From contig NZ_SIHX01000011.1 of assembly GCF_004320525.1 (NCBI RefSeq), forward strand, positions 1 to 64,000: a stretch of DNA of 64,000 bases. The letters are read 5' to 3'. Both the position numbers and the translations under genes were made by a program. A model generated the notes under the pieces. That model searched no databases. It was not told where the DNA came from and was given only the letters and a program-made list of their open reading frames with translations. This document shows, piece after piece, positions 1 through 9,435 of this stretch. The DNA is from Arthrobacter sp. S39. GTDB lineage: Bacteria > Actinomycetota > Actinomycetes > Actinomycetales > Micrococcaceae. Position 1 is the stretch's first letter; each line of letters opens with the position of its first letter.

Positions 1-1
1 A

Positions 2-124
2 GAACAATGGACCATCACCACCCAAAACGGCGTCCCCTGGTACACACCCCCACCCCACATCGACCCCACCCAAAAACCCCAACAAAACCACTACTTCAAA
101 CCCCCACCACCACCCCGCGAATAA
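2..124 (+). CDS. DUF222/HNH endonuclease family protein, C-terminal end (partial)
   Basis: The frame is open from the window edge to a TAA at 122-124 and encodes 40 residues containing WTITTQNGVPWYTPPPHIDP and a proline-rich tail ending PPPPRE. This is the usual C-terminus of the multicopy actinobacterial DUF222/13E12 proteins that carry an HNH nuclease domain. The catalytic HNH motif lies outside the window, so activity cannot be judged. The call rests on family resemblance of this tail only. Confidence 0.6.
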   Translation, partial: EQWTITTQNGVPWYTPPPHIDPTQKPQQNHYFKPPPPPRE

Positions 125-455
125 CCCACGGGCGGCAACAAACGGGAATGCCTGAACACGAGTGGATCCGGGATGGGTCGACACCGGTCGATGCTTGATG
201 GGTGGGCGGTGCCTGGTGGGCTGGACGCGTAGCGGGTGGGCGGGCAGTGCCTGACGGGGTGCGGGCGGTGCCCGGCGGCCGCGCGGCGCCCGACAGAAGG
301 GGCCATGATGGCCCGACACACCAAGAGCCCGGACCAGCAAGCCCCAAACGAAAATGACCCGCGACCTGCCAAATGACCGGCAACCGTACGACAGGCACCG
401 AATCATGGGCAGGCCCCATTCGGCGCGGGCCACGCCGGAAATCTGGGAAGGAAGC
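125..455. other. Intergenic region with no convincing gene
   Basis: This 331-bp gap separates the HNH tail from the convergent methyltransferase gene. Its ORFs are short, overlap each other on both strands and show no recognisable domain. It is very G-rich around 198-300 and contains the short repeats listed separately. I see no clear terminator hairpin followed by a T-run. Confidence 0.6.
204..274 (+). repeat. Three imperfect GGGCRGTGCCYG repeats
   Basis: GGGCGGTGCCTG (204-215), GGGCAGTGCCTG (242-253) and GGGCGGTGCCCG (263-274) are spaced 38 and 21 bp apart in a G-rich stretch downstream of the HNH gene. They may simply reflect low complexity. Confidence 0.4.
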
Positions 456-1391
456 CTAGGAACGGTGGTGGCCGGGCGCGCGCGGGGTACGACGCGGCGC
501 ACGGCCTATGACTACCGTGCCGTCCAGTTCCTCCGAGTGGACAGTCCGGGCGGCGAATCCCGCGGCAGCCATAATCGCCGCGGTTCCGGCCGCCTGCCGT
601 TCGCTCGTTTCGATCAGAAGATGCCCGTCGGAAGCCAGCCATTCCGCGGCCTCCGCAATCACCCGCCGGTGGAGGTCCAATCCGTCGGCGCCACCGTCGA
701 GCGAGGCGCGCGGCTCGTAGTTTCTGGCCTCAGGCGGCATGGTCTGGAGCGCACCACTGGGCACATACGGAGCGTTCACGGCCAAGAGCCGAACACGCCC
801 GCGGATCTTGGCAGGCAGCGCCAAATACAGGTCGCCCTGATAAATCTGCCCGCCTACATTAGTGACGTTCCGGCGTCCACAGCTAACTGCAACCGGGTCA
901 ATATCCGCGGCGTGGAGTTCCACGCCGGGCACGCGGGAAGCAATCGCGACCCCAACCGCCCCTGAACCGCAGCATAGATCCACGACAACCCGTGACGGGG
1001 TGGGCGGCGACTGCGGCAGGCACGGCGTGCCTGCCGTGGCCGGCGGGCCGACCGGAGCGGTGAGGACTTCCGTCGTGAGACCAACCGTTGTGAGACCTTC
1101 CTGCAGAAGCGTCACCGCTTCGGAGACGAGGAGCCCGGTGCGCCGGCGTGGCACAAAAACGCCGGGATCCACCGCTATCCGGAGTCCGCAAAACTCAGCC
1201 CAGCCGAGGATGTATTCCAGGGGTTCGCCGGCAACGCGGCGATCAAGCCATTCGGGCAGTCCAAGGGTGCTGGAGGCCTCAGACAGGAGCAACTGGGCCT
1301 CATCTTCGGCGAAAACGCAGCCGGCTGCCCGCAGCGCAGAGACGACATGGGCAAACGTGAGGGAATCAGAAAATAGTTCAGGAGCTGGCAT
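456..1391 (-). CDS. PrmC/HemK-related class I methyltransferase
   Basis: A 311-aa protein with an N-terminal helical region and a Rossmann SAM-binding domain. Motif I is VVDLCCGSGAVGVAIA near residue 150, and a HAADID acidic loop follows. The catalytic motif reads NAPYVP where genuine PrmC/HemK enzymes have NPPY, which matches the family usually named putative protein N5-glutamine methyltransferase. Known relatives methylate the glutamine of the GGQ motif in release factors. No prfA neighbour is present, so it is probably the paralogue rather than the housekeeping enzyme, and its substrate is unknown. It stands alone and converges on the HNH gene. Confidence 0.75.
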   Translation of the reverse strand: MPAPELFSDSLTFAHVVSALRAAGCVFAEDEAQLLLSEASSTLGLPEWLDRRVAGEPLEYILGWAEFCGLRIAVDPGVFVPRRRTGLLVSEAVTLLQEGLTTVGLTTEVLTAPVGPPATAGTPCLPQSPPTPSRVVVDLCCGSGAVGVAIASRVPGVELHAADIDPVAVSCGRRNVTNVGGQIYQGDLYLALPAKIRGRVRLLAVNAPYVPSGALQTMPPEARNYEPRASLDGGADGLDLHRRVIAEAAEWLASDGHLLIETSERQAAGTAAIMAAAGFAARTVHSEELDGTVVIGRAPRRTPRAPGHHRS

Positions 1392-1586
1392 GGGGACGCC
1401 TTTCGGTGAGCCGATGGGGCACTCCGCGCGTCATCTAAGCCTGGCGGCCCGAACGGCAGGGTGATGGAGTACCCGAAACTGATGAAGCGGTAATCTCACT
1501 CACCTCCTTCTGCCTTGACTGGAACTCCCATGCTAACTGACGTCGCAATCCAGCCGCAGAAGCCAAATGTTGGCAGGATGGACCCC

Positions 1587-2660
1587 ATGACTTCCGCGCA
1601 GCAGCAGACCCTCATCTGGACCGGCACGTACACAGCCGACGGCGGCGGCCAGGCAGACGGCATCGGCGCCATCGCGGCCAGCAACGATGGCACGCTGCAA
1701 TGGCTGGGCACGGCTGTAAACGCCGATTCGCCGTCGTTCGTTGCAGTGCACCCCACCTTGCCGGTGGTCTACGCCGTCGCCGAGCAGCGCCAGATGGTCC
1801 GCGCCTTCCGGCGCACGGGACAGTTTGGTTTGGAACCGATCGGCGAGCCGCAGCCTGCCGGCGCTGCGACCTGCCACGTCGCCGTTGACCCCGGAGGCCG
1901 ATTCCTCATGGCCGCGTGCTGGGGCGACGGGAAGGTGCTGCTCTACGAACTGGATCACGACGGCGGCATAACAGGTCGGTTCCAGGCCGCATCGTCGGTG
2001 GATCCCCACCACAGCGAAAGCCACAGCCACACCGCCAACGCCAGCACCAACGAACCGCGGCAGAGCCGGGCGCACGCCAGCCTGATGCTCGCGGACGGCC
2101 GGATCATGACCACCGACCTGGGCCACGACACCCTGCGCATCTGGAACTACGTCCCCGGCCAAGGACTCACCCCGGACCATGAGGTTGTCCTTCCTGAGGG
2201 CAGCGGCCCACGCCACCTGGTCCAGCACTCCAGCGGGAGCGTCTTTGTGGTGTCGGAATACTCGATTGAGGTCTTTGTCGTGGCCGCCGGTGAAGACGGC
2301 AGGTTCACGCTGCTGAACGCCGGGCCTGCAACGTCCGGCGGAGCGCTGCCGGACGATTCCGCCGCGGAGATCTGCCTGGGGCCCGGCGGTACCTACGCCT
2401 ATGTGGGAGTCCGGGGCTCCAACCTCATCAGCGTCCTGCACGTCAGCCCGGACGGCACCAATCTCTCGCCGGTCAAGGACATCGCCAGCGGCGGCAACTG
2501 GCCGCGGCACCACCTGGTCCTTGGCCGGTGGCTGCACGTGGCACACGAGCGTTCGGGGGACGTTGCCACCTTCGAACTGGATCCGGCCACCGGCCTGCCC
2601 GGGCCGGTTCTTCGGGTCCTCAAGACGCCGTCACCCACCGCGCTGGTGCCCGCGAACTAG
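1587..2660 (+). CDS. Lactonase family beta-propeller protein (6-phosphogluconolactonase-like)
   Basis: A 357-aa protein starting MTSAQQQTLIWTGTYT. The repeats are those of the seven-bladed lactonase family (Pgl/YbhE type): FVAVHPTLPVVYAV, CHVAVDPGGRFLMAACWGDGKV, HASLMLADGRIMTTDLGHD, GPRHLVQHSSGS and WPRHHLVLGRWLHVAHE. There is no signal peptide. Known relatives hydrolyse 6-phosphogluconolactone or related sugar lactones. The ATG at 1587 is preferred because AGGATGG lies just upstream, but in-frame starts at 1515 (TTG), 1530 and 1578 cannot be excluded. It is divergent from the methyltransferase gene and has no operon partner. The exact lactone is not deducible. Confidence 0.72.
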   Translation: MTSAQQQTLIWTGTYTADGGGQADGIGAIAASNDGTLQWLGTAVNADSPSFVAVHPTLPVVYAVAEQRQMVRAFRRTGQFGLEPIGEPQPAGAATCHVAVDPGGRFLMAACWGDGKVLLYELDHDGGITGRFQAASSVDPHHSESHSHTANASTNEPRQSRAHASLMLADGRIMTTDLGHDTLRIWNYVPGQGLTPDHEVVLPEGSGPRHLVQHSSGSVFVVSEYSIEVFVVAAGEDGRFTLLNAGPATSGGALPDDSAAEICLGPGGTYAYVGVRGSNLISVLHVSPDGTNLSPVKDIASGGNWPRHHLVLGRWLHVAHERSGDVATFELDPATGLPGPVLRVLKTPSPTALVPAN

Positions 2661-2695
2661 CTTTCAGGCCTTCCCTAAACACTGGATTTATTCAG

Positions 2696-2709
2696 TGCAA
2701 GCGCTTACA
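2696..2709. promoter_or_regulatory. Palindromic CRE/MalR-like operator upstream of the amylase
   Basis: TGCAAGCGCTTACA is a 14-bp palindrome with one mismatched pair and the central CG typical of LacI/GalR-family sites. It lies 125 bp before the amylase start, in the only gap upstream of that gene. No LacI gene adjoins it, so the regulator (a MalR or CcpA analogue) is presumably elsewhere. Confidence 0.55.
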
Positions 2710-2833
2710 GTTGTGACTTGGTTCACAGGAGCAGCCCTCGAGGAACCTGCCGAACCAACCAACACCGAGCAGTATTCACTTGCCCACGGCAAGCCTGTAC
2801 AGCAGCGCCGCTAACCCAGGAAGGTCTCCTGAC

Positions 2834-5800
2834 GTGAACTCCCGCACCCCCAGAGGCTCCACCCCAGGCCTCGATCCAGCCACTCAAACGTGCCCACCAC
2901 CCAGCCGAACAACGCTCCTGCGAACCGTCCCTTTCCGCGCTGCTGCCGGCATCCTGGCCGCGGCCGTAGCCGCCGCCACCGCTGTGCTCCCTGCGCAAGC
3001 GGCGCCCGGCCCCAAGGAGCCGGGGTCGTCGTCGGCCCTTCACTCACTCCGCGCCCCGGTGACGGACGAGAACTTCTACTTTGTGATGGCGGACCGTTTC
3101 AGCAACGGGGACGCAGCCAATGACGACGGCGGACTGGGCTCCGACCCCATGGTGTCCGGCTTCGATCCAACCAAAAAAGGCTTCTACAACGGCGGAGACC
3201 TGGCTGGCCTGCTGGACAAGATCGACTACATCCAGGGCCTGGGTACCACCTCCATCTGGCTGACGCCGAGCTTCAAGAACAAGGCGGTCCAGCCGGAGGA
3301 CAAGTCGGCCGGCTACCACGGCTACTGGGTCACCGACTTCACCCAGATCGATCCCCACCTGGGCACCAACGACGAACTCCAAGCCCTCATCGACGAGGCT
3401 CACTCGCGCGGCATGAAGGTCTACTTCGACATCATCACCAACCACACCGCGGACGTGATCGGCTACAAGGAGGGCGCACGCCAGCCCTACGTCTCTAAGG
3501 ACACCGAGCCCTACAAGACGGCGGCGGGTGAGGCGTTCGACGACCGCGACTTCGCCGGTACTGATACTTTCCCGGCACTCGACGCAGCAACGTCCTTCCC
3601 GTACACACCCGTCCTGGATGCGGCCGAACAGAACCTGAAAGTCCCCAACTGGCTGAACGATCCCACGCTCTACCACAACCGTGGCGACACCACCTTCCAG
3701 GGCGAGGACTCCTACTACGGCGACTTCTTCGGCCTGGATGATCTCTTCACCGAGCACCCCAAAGTGGTCAGCGGCATGGAGGAGATCTACAAGGCCTGGA
3801 TCGGCGATTTCGGAGTGGACGGCTTCCGGATCGACACCATGAAGCACGTCAACAACGAGTTCTGGCAGGAATTCGGGCCCGAGGTCCTCAGCTACGCCAA
3901 GGCGCAGGGGAAGGACGAATTCTTTATGTTCGGCGAAGTCTTCGACACCTCCAAGCCATTCACCTCGCAGTTCACCACCCGCAACCAGATGCAGGCCGTG
4001 CTGGACTTCCCCTTCCAGGACGCCGCCCGCAGCTTCGCTTCCAAGGGCCAGGCCACCCGCTCCCTGGAGACCTTCTTCGCCGGCGACGACTGGTACACCG
4101 ACGCCGACTCCAACGCCTACCAATTGCCCACCTTCCTGGGCAACCACGACATGGGCCGCATCGGCAGCTTCATCGCAGCCGACAACCCCGGATCCACCGA
4201 CACCGAACAGGTGGCCCGCGACCAACTGGCCCACGAACTGATGTATTTCTCCCGCGGCAACCCGGTGATCTACTACGGTGACGAGCAGGGCTTCACCGGC
4301 CCCGGCGGGGACCAGGATGCCCGCCAGACGCTCTTCGGCAGCCAGGTTCCGGAGTACCTCGACGACGACCTGCTGGGAACCGACGCCACGCACGCCACCG
4401 ACAACTTCAACGCCGGCCACCCGCTGTACTCCAAGATCAGCCAACTCGCCGCCCTGACCAAGGAACACCCAGCCCTGCGCGACGGCGCCCACCAGCACCG
4501 CTACGCCTCCGACGGTCCCGGGATCTATGCCTTCTCCCGCACGGACGCCGAAGACCAGCGCGAATACGTCGTTGCACTGAACAACAGCGAGCAGCCGCAG
4601 ACGGCGGACGTGCCCACCTACATCGACAAGCGCACCTACACCCGGATTTACGGCGACGGCGCCGAGGAGGCCAAAACCTCGGCGGACGGGACGCTGACGG
4701 TCACCGTACCGCCGCTGTCCGCCGTGGTCTACGAGTCATCGGGCCGCATCCCGCACTCCAAGGCGGCTCCCGCCGTCGCACTCCAGGCACCTGCCGCGGC
4801 CCCCGCGGACAACGGCCGGATCAAGGTAACGGCCGACGTCGGCGGTGCTTCGTTCTACGAGGTCACCTTCGAGGCGAAAACAGCCGGCGGTAGCTGGGCA
4901 CCGATCGGTACCGACGACACCGCCCCCTACCAGGTGTTCCACGACGTCGCGGCTTTGGATGCCGGTACCGCCGTCGAATACCGGGCCACCGTCCTGGACA
5001 ACGGCGGCCACACTGCCACCAGCGCGTCCAAGGCAGCCGCGGTTCCGGCACCGATCCTGACCATTCAGAAGCCGGTCGAGGGCAGCTACCTGAAAGGGAC
5101 AGTCGAGCTCAGCGCCACGGCAGATCCGGAAAAGGCCACCCATGTGGTGTTCTTCGAACGCAGCGTAGACGGTGGCGAGTGGACGGCCGTGGGCTCCGAT
5201 GATTCCTCGCCGGTGTACTCGGTTACGGATGACATTTCCGGCCTCGCGGACGGCCAACGGATCCAGTACCGCGGAACAATGGCGGGCCCCGGCTTCACCG
5301 TGGTCACTGAACCGCGGACAGTGTTCGTGGGCGAAGCGCCGCAGCCCGACTCGGTGACCGTTGCGGGATCATTCAACTCGCAGATTGGCTGCCCGAAGGA
5401 CTGGGATCAAGCCTGCCCGGCGGCTTCGATGACCCTGGATCCGGCGGACAGGATCTGGCGGCTGACGGTTACCCTGGACCCTGGCCAGTACGAATACAAG
5501 GCTGCACTCAATGGCACCTGGGACGTCAGCTACGGGGCCGATGGAGTCCTGGGCGGAAGCAACATCACCCTGGACCACCCCGGCGGCGCGGTCACGTTCC
5601 GTTACGACAACAGCACGCACGTGGTCAGCGCGGTCTACGCCTCACAGCAGCCGCAGGCCGTGGCCGTGGCCGGAACCCTCAACGCGCTCCTCGGCTGCGC
5701 CGGCGACTGGGCTCCCGCCTGCGACCAGGCACAGCTGACGCTGGACCCGGACACGCTGGTGTGGAAGCTGTCCGTCACGCTGCCAGCCGGAACCTATGAA

Positions 5801-5944
5801 TTCAAAGCCGCGCTGGACCGCGATTGGAACGAAAGCTACGGGGCCGGCGGCTCGGCGACGGGCGGGAACATCTCCTACAAGCACGACGGCGGCCCGGTCA
5901 CCTTCCGGTACGACCACGTCACCCACCTGCTCACGGCGGGCTAG
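2834..5944 (+). CDS. Secreted GH13 alpha-amylase with two C-terminal X25 modules
   Basis: A 1036-aa protein. GTG 2834 is chosen because AGGAAGG sits 9 nt upstream; the frame extends back to a TTG at 2780. A signal peptide ends near AQA-AP. The GH13 barrel follows, with DIITNH (region I), GFRIDTMKH (nucleophile D334), MFGEVFD (acid/base E368) and FLGNHDMGRI (D439). After an all-beta amylase domain come two Ig-like segments and two X25 modules (about 840-930 and 940-1035) with the repeated signature GCxxDWxxAC. X25 modules are known from pullulanases and amylases. It should cut starch or maltodextrins outside the cell, feeding MalQ encoded nearby. Pullulanase-type specificity is possible. Confidence 0.88.
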   Translation: MNSRTPRGSTPGLDPATQTCPPPSRTTLLRTVPFRAAAGILAAAVAAATAVLPAQAAPGPKEPGSSSALHSLRAPVTDENFYFVMADRFSNGDAANDDGGLGSDPMVSGFDPTKKGFYNGGDLAGLLDKIDYIQGLGTTSIWLTPSFKNKAVQPEDKSAGYHGYWVTDFTQIDPHLGTNDELQALIDEAHSRGMKVYFDIITNHTADVIGYKEGARQPYVSKDTEPYKTAAGEAFDDRDFAGTDTFPALDAATSFPYTPVLDAAEQNLKVPNWLNDPTLYHNRGDTTFQGEDSYYGDFFGLDDLFTEHPKVVSGMEEIYKAWIGDFGVDGFRIDTMKHVNNEFWQEFGPEVLSYAKAQGKDEFFMFGEVFDTSKPFTSQFTTRNQMQAVLDFPFQDAARSFASKGQATRSLETFFAGDDWYTDADSNAYQLPTFLGNHDMGRIGSFIAADNPGSTDTEQVARDQLAHELMYFSRGNPVIYYGDEQGFTGPGGDQDARQTLFGSQVPEYLDDDLLGTDATHATDNFNAGHPLYSKISQLAALTKEHPALRDGAHQHRYASDGPGIYAFSRTDAEDQREYVVALNNSEQPQTADVPTYIDKRTYTRIYGDGAEEAKTSADGTLTVTVPPLSAVVYESSGRIPHSKAAPAVALQAPAAAPADNGRIKVTADVGGASFYEVTFEAKTAGGSWAPIGTDDTAPYQVFHDVAALDAGTAVEYRATVLDNGGHTATSASKAAAVPAPILTIQKPVEGSYLKGTVELSATADPEKATHVVFFERSVDGGEWTAVGSDDSSPVYSVTDDISGLADGQRIQYRGTMAGPGFTVVTEPRTVFVGEAPQPDSVTVAGSFNSQIGCPKDWDQACPAASMTLDPADRIWRLTVTLDPGQYEYKAALNGTWDVSYGADGVLGGSNITLDHPGGAVTFRYDNSTHVVSAVYASQQPQAVAVAGTLNALLGCAGDWAPACDQAQLTLDPDTLVWKLSVTLPAGTYEFKAALDRDWNESYGAGGSATGGNISYKHDGGPVTFRYDHVTHLLTAG

Positions 5945-5958
5945 CACCCCTACATTGA

Positions 5959-6023
5959 GCAACGCGGGGTCACTTCTTGCCCAATATGAGTCTCCGGAAG
6001 GGCAGGGAGTGACCTCGCGTTGC
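5959..6023. terminator. Intergenic hairpin, shared-arm element copy A
   Basis: The arms 5959-5982 (GCAACGCGGGGTCACTTC plus TTGCCC) and 6000-6023 match at 21 of 24 positions. The three differences would all be G-U wobbles in RNA. The loop is 17 nt. It lies between the convergent amylase and SDR genes, so it probably terminates both. The arm sequence recurs at 19471-19533. Confidence 0.7.
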
Positions 6024-6052
6024 TTGGTGGGGAGGCAAACGTCGGGCGGGCG

Positions 6053-6961
6053 TCAGCCCTTGATCGGCTGCCCCAGGCCCGTGACAAACCGCCGGATGGC
6101 GAGCTCGGGAGTGGGCGGCTCGCCGAAGAACTGCCGCTGGAGGGTGGTGTCTGCGACATAGCGGCCGGTCTGGAACCACGCGATCATGGCGGAGAGGTCC
6201 TTGGCCATGGGGCTGACCGGCGCCAGCACCGTTCCCGCCGCGCGCAGAATGCCGGCGGGGACGGTACGGACGGTAAGCGTCTTGCCGGTGAGCCGCCCGG
6301 CGATGTCGGCGACGTCCTGCATGCCCACGGGCCGGTCCCAGCCGATGTCGATGCGCCGGCCTTCGAGATCCGGAAGGTCAACCGCCTCTGCCAGGTAGCC
6401 GGCGAGGTCGGCCGTGAGTACAAAGGTCAACGGGATCCCGGGCGAACCCATCCACCTGAGTCGGCCTTTCCTGAAAGGATCGCCGCCGAACCGCGTGACC
6501 TGGTCCAGGAACGCGCCGGGACGGAGGGCCACGAACGGCGCGCCCAGTTCCTCAAGCCGGTCTTCGGTCAGCTTCTTGTGCCAGAAGTGCGGAACCTGCG
6601 GGGTCTGGTCGCACGTGAGGATGCTGGTGAGGACAAACCGGCGCACGCCCGAGCGGCTCGCAGCCTCGACCAGGTTGGTGTTTCCCACGGTGTCGGTTTT
6701 GGGGGTATCGCCCTTGCGGTGCCTGGTGTAACCGGCCGCCGAGGTGATCACGGCGTCGGCGCCCTCCATTGCCCGCAACAGCGACCAGGCGTCCATCATG
6801 TCGCCCCGGGCGATCTCCACTCCGGCGGCTTCGAGCCGGGACGCATCGGAGCCAGGACGGACCAGCGCCCGCACCTGCTTTCCGCGCTTGATCAGCTCCG
6901 AGGCAACCTGGCTGCCCAGCATTCCGGTGCCGCCCACTACCAGTACGGGTCCGTCGGTCAT
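6053..6961 (-). CDS. NAD(P)-binding SDR/NmrA-like protein
   Basis: A 302-aa atypical short-chain dehydrogenase. It has an N-terminal VLVVGGTGMLGSQVASELI dinucleotide-binding loop (GxxGxxG), followed by VRALVRP and the acidic segment GVEIARGDMMD typical of NmrA/NAD(P)H-binding proteins. No classical YxxxK motif is evident, so it may be a sensor or an epimerase-like enzyme rather than a classical dehydrogenase. Its ATG overlaps the malQ stop (ATGA at 6958-6961), so the two are translationally coupled. Substrate unknown. Confidence 0.72.
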   Translation of the reverse strand: MTDGPVLVVGGTGMLGSQVASELIKRGKQVRALVRPGSDASRLEAAGVEIARGDMMDAWSLLRAMEGADAVITSAAGYTRHRKGDTPKTDTVGNTNLVEAASRSGVRRFVLTSILTCDQTPQVPHFWHKKLTEDRLEELGAPFVALRPGAFLDQVTRFGGDPFRKGRLRWMGSPGIPLTFVLTADLAGYLAEAVDLPDLEGRRIDIGWDRPVGMQDVADIAGRLTGKTLTVRTVPAGILRAAGTVLAPVSPMAKDLSAMIAWFQTGRYVADTTLQRQFFGEPPTPELAIRRFVTGLGQPIKG

Positions 6962-9180
6962 GACAGCGCCTCCGAGACTGCAGCCAGCAATGCGTTGAAC
7001 CGGGCGTTGGCGGGCAGGTCGTCGATGAACACCGGTTTTCCGTCCGGACCGCCCAGCGGGACCTGCCAGTTCGGGTACAGCGCCTCGGTGGTGCCGGGCT
7101 GGTTCTGCACTCGCCGCTCCCCCACTGCATCCACCAGTGCCACCCCGAGCAGGACCGACGGCGACTGGGCCAGCAGGCGGTGCAGCGCCACAATGGTGCG
7201 CTCTTCGCTTTGGCTGTCCGCGGTTTCAGTACCCTCGGGCAGCAGGCCGCGTTCGCGCAGCAGTCCCATCATCTTTTCCAGCGTGGCCGTGTGCTCCGCC
7301 AACTCCTCCGACTCGGAGCGTTCCAGCAGGCCCAGCCTGCTGCGCAGCGCCACATGGTTTCCGGCCAGGTAGCCGGCGGTGGGCGGCAGGTCGTGCGTAT
7401 TGACGCTGGCGAGGGCCTGCGTGCGGTACCTTTCCGGCGGAAGCGGCGAGTCGCCGTCGTTCTCAAACCAGAGGATGGACGTCCCCAGGATGCCGCGCGC
7501 GGCAAGGTAGTCTCGCACCCATGGCTCGAAGGTGCCGAGGTCCTCTCCAATCACCACGGCGCCGGCGCGCTGGGCTTCCAGGGCGAGGATGCCGATCAGG
7601 GCGTCGTGGTCGTACCTGACGTAGGCGCCGTCCCGCGGCGAGTTGCCGGCCGGGACCCACCACAGCCTGAACAGGCCCAGCACGTGGTCCACGCGGATGC
7701 CGCCCGCGTGCCGAAGCACCGTGGAAAGCATGTTGCGGAAGGGTGCGTAGCCGGCCTCGGCCAGCCGGGTGGGATGCCAGGGCGGCTGGTTCCAGTCCTG
7801 GCCGAGCTGGTTGTACATATCCGGCGGCGCGCCCACGCTGACTCCAGGGGCGAGGACACCGCGCAAAGTCCAGGCGTCGGCGCTGCTCAGGTCAACGCCG
7901 ACGGCGAGGTCGTGGACCACGCCGAGCCGCATCCCGGCGCGGCGTGCCGCCTGTTGCGCGTTCTCCAGCTGCTCGTCGCAGATCCACTGCAGCCAGCGGT
8001 GGAAGCCGATCCGGTCCGCCAGCTTTTCCCGCAGTGATTCGGCTTCGGGCGACCCCAGGGCGCAGTCCGGGTCGGCCCACAGCGGATCCTCCGGCGCCAG
8101 GTCCTCGCGGATGGCTGACCACAGCGCGAAGTCGTCCAGGCCGGAACCCGAGATCCGGCAGAATTCGTCGAACGCGGCCTGCCGTGCCGGTGCGCGGCGG
8201 GCGTGGTACAGCAGTTCCAGAGCTTGGAGCTTGGCCGCGTAGACGGCGTTGCGGTCCAGCTTTTCGGCGTCCCTGTTCAGGCCGTGGACCTGTTCCTGGA
8301 GCCGGTCCACCGTGGCCCGCCTGCGCGGTTTCAGGTAGGCAATCTCGGGGATGGCCTCCACCCGGATGTAAAGCGGGTTGAAGAACCGGCGCGTGGATGG
8401 CGAGTACGGTGACGGCTGGACCGGCGGGACTGGCTCCGCGGCGTGCAGCGGGTTGACCAGCACGTAGTCCGCGCCGCGCGCACCGCTGAGGGTGGCCAGA
8501 TCGGCCAGGTCCGCGAAGTCGCCGATCCCCCAGGACCGCTTGGACCGCACCGAATACAGCTGCGTGGCCAGGCCCCAGCCGCGGCGCTGCAGCAGCGGCG
8601 CGGCGGTGGTGAGCCGCGCCGGAACCACCACCAGCGCACCCTGGGCGGTGACGCCGTCGGACTCGGCATGCAACGTGTGCCAGCCCAGCGGCAGCCCCTC
8701 CGGCACGGCGAACGTGGCGCGCCCGGTGGCGATTCCGTCCACGTCCTGCGGCGGCACCCAGATGTCCTGCTGGACGGCGTCCACGGGCTCGCCGGCTCCC
8801 GCTTCCAGCTCCACATGCAGGCGGGCAGTGGCGCCGTCCCGGACGTGGACGGGGACCAGCGCGGTTTCGCCTTGTTGGACCACGACGGCGGGCGGCAGCA
8901 TCCGCCGCCACGGCGCCAGTTCCGCCTCGGCCAGGGCAGCTTCGATCAGCTCATCGGAATGCGCCGGGACTCCGAGCGCCGCCAGGACCTTGATCAGGGT
9001 GGCCGGGGCGACGCTGTGCGGCAGTCCGTCCCAGCCATGGAACGAGGTGCCAACTCCGTGCGCGTCCGCGAGGCGCTGCAGGAGGTGCTGATCCACGGGC
9101 CCGAGACCTGCCGCCCCGCCGCTGCCGGGGGAACCCGGCATTTCGGAGAACTGCGTGTACTGCTGGTCTGGAGCCTTCAT
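6958..9180 (-). CDS. malQ: 4-alpha-glucanotransferase (amylomaltase, GH77)
   Basis: A 740-aa protein starting MKAPDQQYTQ; longer in-frame starts up to 9369 lack a ribosome site and would run into the levanase promoter. The GH77 hallmarks are present: NPLHAAEPVPPVQPSPYSPSTRR, the RLGVVHDLAVGVD loop, VSVGAPPDMYNQLGQDW, nucleophile D498 in GIRVDHVLGLFR, the GEDLGTFEPWV acid/base region and SVNTHDLPPTAGY. It transfers maltosyl units between maltodextrins in the cytoplasm and would process the products of the secreted amylase. The roughly 150-aa N-terminal extension is normal for actinobacterial MalQ. It is divergent from the levanase gene. Confidence 0.92.
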   Translation of the reverse strand: MKAPDQQYTQFSEMPGSPGSGGAAGLGPVDQHLLQRLADAHGVGTSFHGWDGLPHSVAPATLIKVLAALGVPAHSDELIEAALAEAELAPWRRMLPPAVVVQQGETALVPVHVRDGATARLHVELEAGAGEPVDAVQQDIWVPPQDVDGIATGRATFAVPEGLPLGWHTLHAESDGVTAQGALVVVPARLTTAAPLLQRRGWGLATQLYSVRSKRSWGIGDFADLADLATLSGARGADYVLVNPLHAAEPVPPVQPSPYSPSTRRFFNPLYIRVEAIPEIAYLKPRRRATVDRLQEQVHGLNRDAEKLDRNAVYAAKLQALELLYHARRAPARQAAFDEFCRISGSGLDDFALWSAIREDLAPEDPLWADPDCALGSPEAESLREKLADRIGFHRWLQWICDEQLENAQQAARRAGMRLGVVHDLAVGVDLSSADAWTLRGVLAPGVSVGAPPDMYNQLGQDWNQPPWHPTRLAEAGYAPFRNMLSTVLRHAGGIRVDHVLGLFRLWWVPAGNSPRDGAYVRYDHDALIGILALEAQRAGAVVIGEDLGTFEPWVRDYLAARGILGTSILWFENDGDSPLPPERYRTQALASVNTHDLPPTAGYLAGNHVALRSRLGLLERSESEELAEHTATLEKMMGLLRERGLLPEGTETADSQSEERTIVALHRLLAQSPSVLLGVALVDAVGERRVQNQPGTTEALYPNWQVPLGGPDGKPVFIDDLPANARFNALLAAVSEALS

Positions 9181-9344
9181 GGATGTCCGCCTCGCCTGGT
9201 GTGATGGGCCCGAACTTACATTGATGCTTTGCACGTTGTTGCTTGCGCGCCGGGCTTCGCTGCGCCCGGACACACATTGGTTCCGATTATTGCAGGGGCC
9301 GGCACCGGACCGCTTCAAGACCGGGACATGACTGTTTGAGACCG

Positions 9345-9396
9345 TTGACTTGTCTTGTGGACATCCCATACCGTTCCTGTCACTGACAACGTTGTC
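9345..9396 (+). promoter_or_regulatory. Levanase promoter with palindromic LacI-type operator
   Basis: A -35 TTGACT at 9345-9350 is followed after 18 bp by a weaker -10, TACCGT (9369-9374). Just downstream is the perfect 12-bp palindrome GACAACGTTGTC (9385-9396), almost identical to the two sites at 13699 and 13777. A repressor bound there would block initiation or early elongation. Confidence 0.6.
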
Positions 9397-9435
9397 TATT
9401 CACTAGGCACGCGCGATGAAGGGCAACCCCTATCC

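Noticed and set aside
456..1391. Assignment as the housekeeping release-factor methyltransferase prmC
   Set aside because: The catalytic motif is NAPY not NPPY, and prfA, normally adjacent, is absent.
3044..4498. 484-aa open frame on the minus strand
   Set aside because: Antisense to the GH13 catalytic domain; low-complexity Val/Gly composition and no recognisable motif.
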